Assembly: GCF_965657105.1 (NCBI RefSeq)
Contig: NZ_CBFHNB010000013.1
Location: 1 to 38,470, forward strand
Length of the DNA: 38,470 nt
Source of the DNA: Puniceispirillum sp965657105
GTDB lineage: Bacteria > Pseudomonadota > Alphaproteobacteria > Puniceispirillales > Puniceispirillaceae
Direction: 5' to 3'
Each line of letters begins with the position of its first letter. Positions within the stretch are counted from its first letter, which is position 1. A model generated the notes under the pieces. That model was not told where the DNA came from, made no database searches, and saw only the letters and a list, made by a program, of their open reading frames with translations. Both the position numbers and the translations under genes were made by a program. Shown here piece after piece: positions 1 through 8,700 of the stretch.

Positions 1-48
1 AAACATATATATATTTGACGATTATAGTGCGGAAACTATAGGATAGGC

Positions 49-1308
49 CTAGGATAGCTCACCATCTACACCTGCTAGCGGCGCGGCCGAAATCCACCCC
101 CCGCCAAGCAGATTTTCAGGATCAGCCGCATCATAGATTGCAGCTGCTTGCCCCACGGCAATGCCAAATTGCGGATCATTCAGCCGCACAACCGCACAGC
201 CGCCCTCACCTGCCTCAAGGATGGCAGGCATCGCTGGGGCGGTATTGCGCAAGCGTGCCAGCACTGGATGCCCGGCAACAGGCGCACCACCCCCAGCACC
301 CAAGCTTGTCTCGCTCAGATGCACCTCATAACAGGCAAGTGCGCTTTGCGGGCCAACAATGACACGATGCGCGGCCGCATCAATACCAACAACATATAAC
401 GGGCCATCAGCTTCATCAGCATCCTTGCGCCCGCCAATGCCAAGTCCGCGACGCTGACCAATGGTATAATCGATCACACCCTTATGCTGGCCCAAAACAG
501 TGCCATCAAGATGCACAATATCACCAGCCTCGACCGCACCTGGTCGCAAACGCCGCACAACATCGCCATAGCGGCCATTTGGTACAAAGCAGATATCCTG
601 GCTGTCAGGTTTTTCGGAGACCGCCAAACCATATTTGCGCGCCAGATCGCGCGTTTCATCCTTGGTCAGCCCACCCAGCGGAAAGCGCAGATAATCCATC
701 TGCTCGGCGGTGGTCGCAAACAGGAAATAGGATTGGTCCTTGGACGCATCAATGCCGCGCCGTAATACTGGCCCTTGCGGCGTTTGAAGACGCTGGACAT
801 AATGCCCGGTAGCCAGACAATCCGCACCAAGTTCCCGCGCGGTTGTCAGCAAATCGGTAAATTTGACTGTCTGGTTACAGCGCACACAAGGGATAGGCGT
901 TTCTCCGCGCAAATAACTATCGGCAAAATCTTCCATCACCTGGTCGCGGAATTTAGATTCATAATCCAACACATAATGCGGAATGCCCAGTCGCGCCGAA
1001 ACTGTCCGTGCATCGTGAATATCAATGCCCGCACAACAAGCGCCTTTGGTTTGAACCGCCACACCATGATCGTAAAGCTGCAAGGTGATGCCAATGACTT
1101 CATAGCCCTCATCATGCAACATCGCAGCCGTGACGGATGAGTCAACACCGCCTGACATTGCCACGACAACGCGAGTATCGGCAGGGGCTTTGGCAAAGCC
1201 AAGCGAGTTTATGGCTGATAGATCAGCAGTCGGCCTATCTGTAGCCTGCCCCGACGCAGATGCCCTGGCAATGTGCGCATTTTGGCTAGCTGTTTCAGCC
1301 ACAGACAT
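49..1308 (-). CDS. mnmA: tRNA-specific 2-thiouridylase MnmA
   Basis: MnmA activates U34 of Lys, Glu and Gln tRNAs with ATP and inserts sulfur passed from a cysteine desulfurase, in the cytoplasm. Seen here: the PP-loop SGGVDSS at about residues 52-58, the PCVRCN segment carrying the expected catalytic cysteine, and the QDICFVP segment carrying the second cysteine. The length of 419 aa is slightly above the usual 360-400 because about 32 Ala/Ser-rich residues precede the conserved NSLGF start region. The ATG has an AGGGA Shine-Dalgarno about 8 bases upstream, so the longer start is plausible. It is the last gene of a minus-strand set with cysE, a cysteine desulfurase gene and a ferredoxin gene, and starts 11 bases after the ferredoxin stop. 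The context fits direct sulfur delivery from the neighbouring desulfurase. Identity is secure; the exact start is less so. Confidence 0.96.
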   Translation of the reverse strand: MSVAETASQNAHIARASASGQATDRPTADLSAINSLGFAKAPADTRVVVAMSGGVDSSVTAAMLHDEGYEVIGITLQLYDHGVAVQTKGACCAGIDIHDARTVSARLGIPHYVLDYESKFRDQVMEDFADSYLRGETPIPCVRCNQTVKFTDLLTTARELGADCLATGHYVQRLQTPQGPVLRRGIDASKDQSYFLFATTAEQMDYLRFPLGGLTKDETRDLARKYGLAVSEKPDSQDICFVPNGRYGDVVRRLRPGAVEAGDIVHLDGTVLGQHKGVIDYTIGQRRGLGIGGRKDADEADGPLYVVGIDAAAHRVIVGPQSALACYEVHLSETSLGAGGGAPVAGHPVLARLRNTAPAMPAILEAGEGGCAVVRLNDPQFGIAVGQAAAIYDAADPENLLGGGWISAAPLAGVDGELS

Positions 1309-1319
1309 TGCTATAATCC

Positions 1320-1634
1320 CTATATATCATCCGGAATTGTCAGACGTAAGCCGTCAAGCTCGGCTGACATTTTCAGCTGGCAACCAAGACGTGATGTTTC
1401 GGTCAAACCAAACGCAAGATCGAGCATATCTTCTTCATCTTCGCTTGGCGCTCCGGTTTTGGCAAACCAGTCTGCATCAACAATCACATGACAGGTTGCA
1501 CAAGACAAACAGCCCCCACAGGTACCTTCGATACCAAGATTGGCATCGCGGCCAGCTTCCATCACAGTCACGCCCTCATTGACGTTGACATTCAACTCAG
1601 TGCCATCTGGCTTTACAAAGATGATGTTTGGCAT
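1320..1634 (-). CDS. fdx: [2Fe-2S] ferredoxin, adrenodoxin type
   Basis: This is a small soluble electron carrier of 104 aa. The ligands follow the adrenodoxin/ISC ferredoxin pattern: C-x5-C-x2-C in the GTCGGCLSCATC segment, then 36 residues to the last cysteine in RLGCQL. An acidic EDEED stretch between them is typical of the partner-binding helix. The frame opens upstream at 1697, but I place the start at the ATG at 1634 (MPNIIF). It has an AGGAG about 10 bases upstream, and family members begin just before the first beta strand. The gene sits between a cysteine desulfurase gene and mnmA, so an electron supply role in Fe-S assembly or sulfur transfer is likely. That role is inferred from neighbours. 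A redox partner such as a cytochrome P450 is possible in other families, but none is encoded here. Confidence 0.93.
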   Translation of the reverse strand: MPNIIFVKPDGTELNVNVNEGVTVMEAGRDANLGIEGTCGGCLSCATCHVIVDADWFAKTGAPSEDEEDMLDLAFGLTETSRLGCQLKMSAELDGLRLTIPDDI

Positions 1635-1699
1635 CGCCGTCACCACTCCTATTTGATTTGGTTGTATCATCGGCTTGCACGCAACTACCGATCTCAATT

Positions 1700-2842
1700 C
1701 TACCGCTTGTACAGCCCAAGAAAGACATCTGCAAGCCTTTCAAAGTCGGTTTTCTTAGTTTGCCAGCCCCCCGAAATGCGGACAGCCTGACCAGCCAGAT
1801 CTCCAGCCCCCATCGCGGCCAGCACATGACTTGCTTTGACCTTGCCTGATGAACAGGCTGATCCGGCACTGATCGCGGCACCCGCAATATCAAGTGCCAT
1901 AACCATGGTTTCGGCAGACTTGCCTGCGATTGCGAGACAACTGGTATTTCCCATGCGCGGCACCTGCTGGCCAAAAACGTGCGCCTCTGGCATATGCGCC
2001 AGCATCATATCTTCAAACTGGTCACGCCATTTAGACATTGCTTCATAATGCGCCACATCGCCAAAGGCAGCCGATGCAGCGGCGCCAAATCCGGCAATGC
2101 CGATAAAGTTTTCTGTGCCTGAGCGACGTCCCTGCTCCTGACCGCCGCCCCGTAGCAAACTTTGCAACGCATTACCCGGTTTGACCAACAAAGCACCGAC
2201 ACCCGCCGGTCCGCCAATTTTATGCGCCGACAGGCTAGCATAATCCAGATCCAGCGCGGCAAAATTGAAATGATCCTTGCCCAGCAACTGCACCATGTCG
2301 CTATGCACAGCTATGTTATTTTCACGAGCCAACGCGACAAGTTCGGCTACGGGCTGAATAACGCCTGTTTCGTTATTGGCCGCCATTACCGATAAAATTG
2401 TTGATGACCTTAAATCATCAGGTAATCCGGCAAGCACAGCACGCGCATGTTCCAGATCAATCACCCCGTCTGATGTCACATTGATGACGCTGGTTTCGGC
2501 ACCAGCTTGTCCGGTAAGGGTATCTACGTTAAGGGTATCTCCGGTAAGGGCGCGCACCGAGTCATGCTCGATCGCCGAGATGACAACATGCCTAAAGCCA
2601 GCCAGTGCCAGATTGTTGGATTCGGTGCCACCACTGGTAAACACCACATCTGCGGCTCTTGATCCTGCCAGTAAAGCAACCGATTCACGCGCCGCTTCAA
2701 CGGTCAGCCGTGCCGTGCGGCCAAACGAATGTACCGATGACGGATTCGCTGGTGCGCCCATCGCTTTATGCATCGCCGCCGATGCTTCAGGGCGAAGCGG
2801 TGCCGTAGCATTATTATCAAAATAAAGTGGGCTTTTTCCCAT
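1700..2842 (-). CDS. iscS: cysteine desulfurase (IscS/NifS family)
   Basis: This PLP enzyme converts cysteine to alanine and carries the sulfur as a persulfide for Fe-S assembly and tRNA thiolation. At 380 aa it is a normal family length. Seen here: the His of EHDSV (about 93), the PLP lysine in LSAHKIGG (about 208), RRSGTEN, and the mobile-loop cysteine in GSACSSGK (about 330). The short loop with ACSSGK puts it in the IscS/NifS group rather than SufS. A five-residue repeat (ALTGD, TLNVD, TLTGQ), coded by a 15-bp tandem repeat, lies just after the active-site histidine in a variable loop. It lies between cysE and the ferredoxin gene, 35 bases after the likely end of cysE, so co-transcription is likely. 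No iscU or suf genes are visible in the window, so NifS-like naming is equally fair. Confidence 0.94.
   Translation of the reverse strand: MGKSPLYFDNNATAPLRPEASAAMHKAMGAPANPSSVHSFGRTARLTVEAARESVALLAGSRAADVVFTSGGTESNNLALAGFRHVVISAIEHDSVRALTGDTLNVDTLTGQAGAETSVINVTSDGVIDLEHARAVLAGLPDDLRSSTILSVMAANNETGVIQPVAELVALARENNIAVHSDMVQLLGKDHFNFAALDLDYASLSAHKIGGPAGVGALLVKPGNALQSLLRGGGQEQGRRSGTENFIGIAGFGAAASAAFGDVAHYEAMSKWRDQFEDMMLAHMPEAHVFGQQVPRMGNTSCLAIAGKSAETMVMALDIAGAAISAGSACSSGKVKASHVLAAMGAGDLAGQAVRISGGWQTKKTDFERLADVFLGLYKR
2511..2555. repeat. 15-bp imperfect tandem repeat, 3 copies, inside the cysteine desulfurase gene
   Basis: Three adjacent 15-bp units run 2511-2525 (ccggtaagggtatct), 2526-2540 (acgttaagggtatct) and 2541-2555 (ccggtaagggcgcgc). 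The period keeps the reading frame and gives a fivefold periodicity in the protein (TLTGQ, TLNVD, ALTGD). It falls in a surface loop where homologues are usually shorter, by my memory of the family. Confidence 0.75.
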
Positions 2843-2877
2843 AACGCATAGTTCCAGCTAAAAACTAAAAAAGATAA

Positions 2878-3627
2878 TCAAGATTTATTAGAACGCCTGC
2901 TTGGCTGGCTGGTTTTTCCTGCCTTGTTATGAAGCTGGGTTGACGAAACTCGATCTTCCATATCATTGAGACGGGCACGCAAGCTTTGTACTTCATCAAC
3001 AAGCGCGGTGATGATGCGTTCACGCGGATCGGCATTGGCCATATCATGAACACCATAGGGCTGAAAACTCTCGTCAACAGTTTTCGGCGCTGTCTTATTC
3101 GTCATCTGGCGTGCCGGAACACCGACAACGGTTGCGCCCTCTGGCACATCTTTGGTGACCACCGAATTACCACCAACACGCGCACAACGATTAACGGTGA
3201 TATTACCCAAAATCTGGGCACCTGAGCCAACGATCACATCATCGCCCAAAGTCGGATGGCGTTTGACCGAACGTTGCGATGCGGCATCTACCGCTGGCAA
3301 CACCCCTCCAAGCGTGACCCCCTGATACAAGGTTACATTATCGCCGATTATGGCTGTTTCACCGATCACGACGCCTGACCCATGATCGACAAAAAAACCG
3401 CCGCCAATGGTCGCACCAGGATGAATTTCGATGCCTGTGAGCCAGCGGGCAATCTGCATAATCCAGCGCGCAACAAAACGCAGCCCGATTTTCCACAGCG
3501 GATTCGACAGTCGATAGGCCACCATGACATGAAAACTTGGATATAGAATCACCGCGGCAAAACGATTGCTAGCCGCGGGATCACGCGTCATAATTGCCTT
3601 TAGATCACGGTTCAAATTTGCAAACAT
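2878..3627 (-). CDS. cysE: serine O-acetyltransferase CysE
   Basis: CysE makes O-acetylserine from serine and acetyl-CoA, the committed step of cysteine synthesis. Seen here: a left-handed beta-helix built from hexapeptide repeats (about 65-165) with the catalytic region DHGSGVVIGET and the YQGVTLGG strand, then the VVGVPARQ end of the helix. The C-terminal 60 residues form a charged, helical tail ending in a Lys/Ser/Arg-rich segment. The frame is open to 3663, but MFANLNRDL at 3627 matches the usual start of the short-form enzyme (249 aa). A GAGAGA about 10 bases upstream supports it, and an ATG at 3645 is an alternative. The gene leads the sulfur cluster, so cysteine made here could feed the desulfurase encoded next. 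The C-terminal tail that mediates CysK binding and feedback in enteric CysE is not obviously conserved. Confidence 0.92.
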   Translation of the reverse strand: MFANLNRDLKAIMTRDPAASNRFAAVILYPSFHVMVAYRLSNPLWKIGLRFVARWIMQIARWLTGIEIHPGATIGGGFFVDHGSGVVIGETAIIGDNVTLYQGVTLGGVLPAVDAASQRSVKRHPTLGDDVIVGSGAQILGNITVNRCARVGGNSVVTKDVPEGATVVGVPARQMTNKTAPKTVDESFQPYGVHDMANADPRERIITALVDEVQSLRARLNDMEDRVSSTQLHNKAGKTSQPSRRSNKS

Positions 3628-3672
3628 GATTGCAGTTTCTCTCATCTGGTTAACGATCTGCACAAAGCTGGC

Positions 3673-3701
3673 TTGGCGATCGCGCCTTATTAAGATATAA
3701 G
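3673..3701 (+). promoter_or_regulatory. candidate sigma-70 promoter for the alpha/beta hydrolase gene
   Basis: TTGGCG at 3673-3678 (4 of 6 to the -35 consensus), a 17-bp spacer, and TATAAG at 3696-3701 (5 of 6 to the -10 consensus). The site lies 37 bases before the ATG at 3738, in the divergent gap between cysE and the hydrolase gene. Read by eye only. Confidence 0.45.
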
Positions 3702-3737
3702 CCGTTCATTCAATAGCACAAGTGGAGCAGAAAAAAT

Positions 3738-4400
3738 ATGCCTGAGGTCATCATTAACGGCCCTGAAGGTCGCCTTGAATGTCGCTATATGCCTGCCGAA
3801 GCAAGTGACGCCCCAACAGCGTTAATTTTGCATCCGGAGCCAGATAAAGGCGGCACCATGAATAACCGGGTGACTTATGCTCTTTACAAATTATTCCAAG
3901 CGCGCGGGTTTTCCGTCATGCGGTTCAATTTCCGCGGCGTTGGCCGAAGCCAGGGTGTATATGATAATGGCGAAGGCGAATTATCCGATGCGGCAACGGC
4001 TATGGATTGGTTGCAAGCGCAGAATCCATCATCGCGGCAATGCTGGATCGCTGGCTTTTCGTTTGGATCATGGATTGGTATGCAGCTTATGATGCGCCGC
4101 CCCGAAATTCAGGGATTTATCTCGGTGACGCCGCCTGCTGTTACGCATGATTTCTCGTTTCTAGCGCCCTGCCCGGCATCTGGATTAATCATGCATGGCG
4201 AGCTGGACGAACAGGTGCCACCCGAAAGTGTCGAAAAGCTAGTTGAACGCCTATCAATCCAAAAGGGCGTCAATATTACCGTTGATGTTCTGCCTGGGGC
4301 AAACCACTTCTTTACCGAGCATCTTGACCCAATGATTGAACGTGTCGAAGCTTATCTGAACGACTCGATTAACGAAGATGATTTCGACCCGCTTGCCTGA
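3738..4400 (+). CDS. alpha/beta hydrolase of the COG2945 type
   Basis: This is a small cytoplasmic serine hydrolase of unknown substrate, 220 aa, close to the usual size of this group. The nucleophile elbow is GFSFGS with Ser at about 108. The acid is probably Asp157 in HGELDEQV and the base His190 in GANHFF, giving a complete triad. The oxyanion region LHPEPDKGG and the NFRGVGRSQG motif are typical of the group. A GGAG lies 9-10 bases before the ATG, and a promoter-like sequence lies just upstream. It faces away from cysE and precedes tyrS by 57 bases, with a weak terminator-like hairpin over its stop. There is no signal peptide. The catalysed reaction cannot be deduced; esterase or thioesterase activity is the default expectation. 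Confidence 0.88.
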   Translation: MPEVIINGPEGRLECRYMPAEASDAPTALILHPEPDKGGTMNNRVTYALYKLFQARGFSVMRFNFRGVGRSQGVYDNGEGELSDAATAMDWLQAQNPSSRQCWIAGFSFGSWIGMQLMMRRPEIQGFISVTPPAVTHDFSFLAPCPASGLIMHGELDEQVPPESVEKLVERLSIQKGVNITVDVLPGANHFFTEHLDPMIERVEAYLNDSINEDDFDPLA

Positions 4401-4418
4401 TTGAGGCAAATGTTTTTT
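4393..4418 (+). terminator. weak intrinsic terminator candidate after the hydrolase gene
   Basis: A 5-bp stem, TTGCC (4393-4397) with GGCAA (4405-4409), has a 7-base loop that contains the TGA stop. Six T residues follow at 4413-4418. The stem is short, so it may only attenuate read-through into tyrS. Confidence 0.35.
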
Positions 4419-4457
4419 AACGACTTTTGCACTCTATATTGAATAGAATTGAATGAC

Positions 4458-5702
4458 ATGACCCATAAATCTGATCTTATCCAGCACTATACCGACCGCG
4501 GCTATATTCATCAGGCTACCAATATCGAAGCGCTAGACGATGCAGCCAGCACCAAGGTTTTACCAGCCTATATCGGTTTTGACTGTACGGCCGATAGCCT
4601 GCATGTTGGGTCATTGGTGCAGATCATGATGCTCCGTATTTTGCAGAAAACCGGGCATAAGCCGATTGTTCTGATGGGTGGTGGTACAACCAAGGTAGGC
4701 GATCCATCAGGCAAGGATACAGCCCGCCCGTTGCTATCAGATCAGGATATCGAAGCGAATAAGAACGGCATCAAAAAGGTATTTGAAAAATATCTGAAAT
4801 TTGGTGAAGGCCCGACTGATGCGATTATGGTTGATAATGCCGATTGGTTGGATACGCTTGGCTATATCCGGTTTTTGCGTGACTTTGGCCCGCATTTTTC
4901 TATCAATCGCATGATGGGCATGGATTCGGTCAAATTGCGGCTTGATCGCGAACAACCGCTTTCATTTCTAGAATTCAACTATGCGATTCTTCAGGCTTAT
5001 GATTTTCTCGAGCTGCGCCGCCGCTATGGCTGTCTGCTCCAGATGGGGGGATCGGATCAGTGGGGCAATATTGTTACCGGCATCGATCTGACCCGCCGCG
5101 TCGATGCACAGGAAATTTTTGGTCTTACGTCACCGCTTATCACCACGGCTTCGGGTGCCAAGATGGGCAAATCTGCCGATGGAGCGGTGTGGTTGAATGA
5201 CGATAAATTATCAGCATTTGATTTCTGGCAGTTCTGGCGCAACACCGAAGATGCAGATGTTGCCCGTTTTCTAGCATTATTTACCGAATTGCCTATGGGT
5301 GAAGTGCATCGGCTAGGCGCTTTGGCAGGTGCCGACATCAATGAAGCCAAAATTATTCTGGCCAATGAAGCGACAAGCCTGTGTCATGGCACAGAGGCGG
5401 CCGCGCATGCCATGCAAACAGCCCAGCAAACATTTGCCGGATCGGGCGTTTCAGACGGTTTGCCACAATTTAATCTTGCGGCAGGACAGGCTGACGGGCT
5501 GGACATGGTCGAAGCACTAAAAACTGTCGGATTTGCCACCTCAAACGGCGAAGCGCGACGCTTGATACGCGGCGGTGGTGCACGGGTGAACGATGTAGCT
5601 GTTAATGACGAAAATATGCGCCTGACATTGGCTGATTTTATCGATGGCAAGGCCAAGATATCAGCTGGCAAAAAACGTCATGCCATGCTTGTTGCTGGCT
5701 AG
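4458..5702 (+). CDS. tyrS: tyrosyl-tRNA synthetase
   Basis: TyrS is a class I synthetase that charges tRNA-Tyr in the cytoplasm. From the ATG at 4458 it has 414 aa. Seen here: the HIGH-equivalent HVGS at about 49-52, the tyrosine-binding YDFLELRRRYGC region, QMGGSDQWGNI, the KMSKS-equivalent KMGKS at about 235-239, and a C-terminal S4 RNA-binding domain around VGFATSNGEARRLIRGGG. A TTG at 4449 extends the frame by three codons, but the ATG is the more likely start. Neither has a strong Shine-Dalgarno. The stop codon TAG at 5700-5702 overlaps the stop of the convergent large gene on the other strand through a shared CTAG. Confidence 0.97.
   Translation: MTHKSDLIQHYTDRGYIHQATNIEALDDAASTKVLPAYIGFDCTADSLHVGSLVQIMMLRILQKTGHKPIVLMGGGTTKVGDPSGKDTARPLLSDQDIEANKNGIKKVFEKYLKFGEGPTDAIMVDNADWLDTLGYIRFLRDFGPHFSINRMMGMDSVKLRLDREQPLSFLEFNYAILQAYDFLELRRRYGCLLQMGGSDQWGNIVTGIDLTRRVDAQEIFGLTSPLITTASGAKMGKSADGAVWLNDDKLSAFDFWQFWRNTEDADVARFLALFTELPMGEVHRLGALAGADINEAKIILANEATSLCHGTEAAAHAMQTAQQTFAGSGVSDGLPQFNLAAGQADGLDMVEALKTVGFATSNGEARRLIRGGGARVNDVAVNDENMRLTLADFIDGKAKISAGKKRHAMLVAG
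5699..5702. other. CTAG shared as overlapping convergent stop codons (tyrS and yhdP-like)
   Basis: The palindromic tetramer CTAG gives TAG to the plus-strand gene at 5700-5702 and TAG to the minus-strand gene at 5699-5701. No room is left for a dedicated terminator between the two genes. The same arrangement recurs at 33519-33522. Confidence 0.95.
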
Positions 5703-8700
5703 TCAGCATCCGCACCAAACAGACGTTCGCTTTCGCGCTTTAGCCATTCCGGACTGAATATATCTCGCAGAACACCTGGTGCCAATGACGCCGCATTGAT
5801 TGATGTTTCAGGATCATCGATATCGCCGATCATGCTGAACTGGGTCGTAAAAATACCAGACTTATCAATGCCTGTCAGCACGTTCCCAAGAAGCGGCACC
5901 GCCCCTATTATTTTGCTAAGTTGGTTAGCTGGCACAAGATTTCCAGAAATATCCATTTGACGTGTTTTGTTGTTAAAGCGCCCCACAACAGCCACGCTGA
6001 CAGCCCCACCGCTGGCTTCCATGCGCGAGATAGAAATATCCGAGCCGCGTTTTTCAAACCTTGCAACGCCATTGCTAAAGGCCGTGCCTTCGCCTTCAAC
6101 CAGACCGATGATACCTGCTGGCCCCAAAAGCGAAAATATACGGACTGCCCGCGGGGCTTTGACCACATTAAAATCTGCAAGCGTGATGTTGGTATTAAAG
6201 GAAGAAAAATCGGTGCTAATGAAGTTATTCTCAAGCCGGACAGATCCTGCGCGTATTGCATCGGTAATTCCAAGCCCGGACAGCATACGTCCCGCATTTT
6301 TGGAGGTCAGAACAAGGACTGCCTGTTCGCCGCCATTGCCATTAAATGTGATCTGCGTTTCGGCACCACCAATAAGGCCTACGCCGCTGAGGTGATCACC
6401 GCGTGGGCCAAAATCAACTGTCATCTGGCCTTCGCTGACCAATGGTTTACCTTTGGCCAACAACGTGCCGGAAAACACAGCCTGACCATTGCCCGCTTCA
6501 TCACGCGCGCCCTGAATATGGCCGGATAAAGCGTTTTGTGCGTCGATATAAATCGTGTCAGCGGTTACATCAAAACGAATTGGCGCGCCCCCACCAACAC
6601 CCTTATTGCGTCGCAATGGCACCAGATCAATCGTGCGGGCAGCCGCGCTAACGCTCCAGCCACCCTTGGCACTTGTTTCGACTATCAGGTCACGTATATC
6701 ATTGCCTGGCATTGTCAGCTTGTTAAAAAAGGCTGCCTGCAAACTGCCATCAACCCCAAGCGCTAACTGTCCTTTGGCGACCAGCGTGCCTAGTGACAGA
6801 TCAATATCCTGTATGGCTGTTACCACGCCGTTACGAAGCACAAAGCTGGCATTCACAATACCATCTTCGGCCGGAAACTTCGCCCAATTCAATACTGGCA
6901 CATTGATCGAAGCGTTGGTCAGATCTGTGGATAGGTTAATCTGTGCATTATTCCATCCAGTCGATGAACTAAAGCCAATTTTAGCACTGGCATTACCCTC
7001 AATATCAAGGCCGGACATTTTGGCAAAAATACCCGTCATAATCGGTGATGATTCAAACTGCCCTACAAAATCAACTTCACGCGTTGCTTTGTTGGTTTGA
7101 AACGTAAAGCTGGCAGGCATATCAAAAACGCGCGCGTCACCAGTAATATCAACCTTATTCTTTTCAAATGAGGCAATCATTGCCGCCGATTCCAGATTGA
7201 TGCCAAACGGTAGACCCGTGATTGTGGCATTGCGCGTGGTGGCATTTATAGCCGTGTCGGCATTAGTAAATTTAGCCCCATTGCCTAACGGAAACCGTGA
7301 TGTTAGTGACAGTTCGGTATCCCCAGATATGGTAAGCTTTTCGAGATCAATTGCGCCTACCTTGCTACGACCGGTACGTTTAAAAATATCCAGCGCCGTT
7401 GCCATTCCACCTTGTGCCTTTAACGACAGATCGATCATTCTTTGGTTTTTGGTCAAAATCGGGCCAATCGTCACCCGCCCAGTTTCAAGAACAAAATCTT
7501 CGAGCTGTCCCGAAGACGTGGTGATATTAAAGGCGTCATTATTCAGTACAAGATTGGCGTCAATGCCAGTTATAAGTGGCATATCAGGTGCCCATCTAAC
7601 CGTCGCCCCCCGATATGACCCTGTACCTGAAATGTCATTGAGTGCCGGTTTTTGAGTCTCCGGCACATAAGCACCTGTCATCGATATACGGGCATTATCA
7701 ACATGCCCTGCCAGAAGATTAGCCTGCATCCAGCTTCGGGTTTTTGCCAGCGCCCAGCTTGGCCATAAGGCCTGAAAAAAGCGCGTATCAAGATTATCAG
7801 CTTCCAGACTTACGCTGAAATCCCGCGGCGTCCAGTCTGGCGCAACAATTATATTACCATTCAGCGTGATTGCACCCCCATCGGCAAAATCTGCGGTAAA
7901 GCTCTCAATCGTCAGATCATCTTTGCGAACCGCCATCTTTACTGCGGCCTTTTGCACTGGCATCGATTTTGTGAAATCTTCCAGCAATACCGAACCATTG
8001 CTCAGATCAAGTTCTAGATTGGCACTTTTTACCTCGCCACCAACACCGATATTAACATCCATGGCGCCACCAACAGTACCAACAATACGTCGGATCTGAC
8101 CTCTGGATAAATTGGCACGGACACTGTCAAATTTTGTTGCCAAATCAAGCTTTGATAATTTTAAAACAGACGTGTCACGATTAAAGGTTCCGATAAATTC
8201 GGCACCCAGATTGCTGACGATCCCGCCTGAAAATTGACTTTGAAGCTGAGCCTTTAATGCGGGGGCAAGGTCATCTGGCCAATCATCAAAAATTGACTGT
8301 AACCGCACACTATTGGCATCGATTTTCCCTGACAAGATCGGCGTTGGCGCGCTAAGCTTTTCAATATCACCGGAAAAGGTGAAAGACCGATTATCATCCA
8401 GCAGGATTTGTGCTTTGGCCACTGTCGCAACATCAATATGGCTAAGATAGTCAAACGCAATCTCGGCTGACTTAAACGCGCCACGTTTTTGATTAGCCGT
8501 TTGTGACAGATAACCATCGGTTACAATAACATCACCAAATATGGATGTGACAGCCTGACGCCGCATCTGCACTTTCAAAAAACCAGACAATGTGCCGAAA
8601 TGACTTTGCCTTACCATTTCAAGATCAAGATATTCGGCAATATCTGCCAGATTGAGTTCATCTGCGGTGATGTCAGTAATGAAATCTTCGCCTGTCGGCA

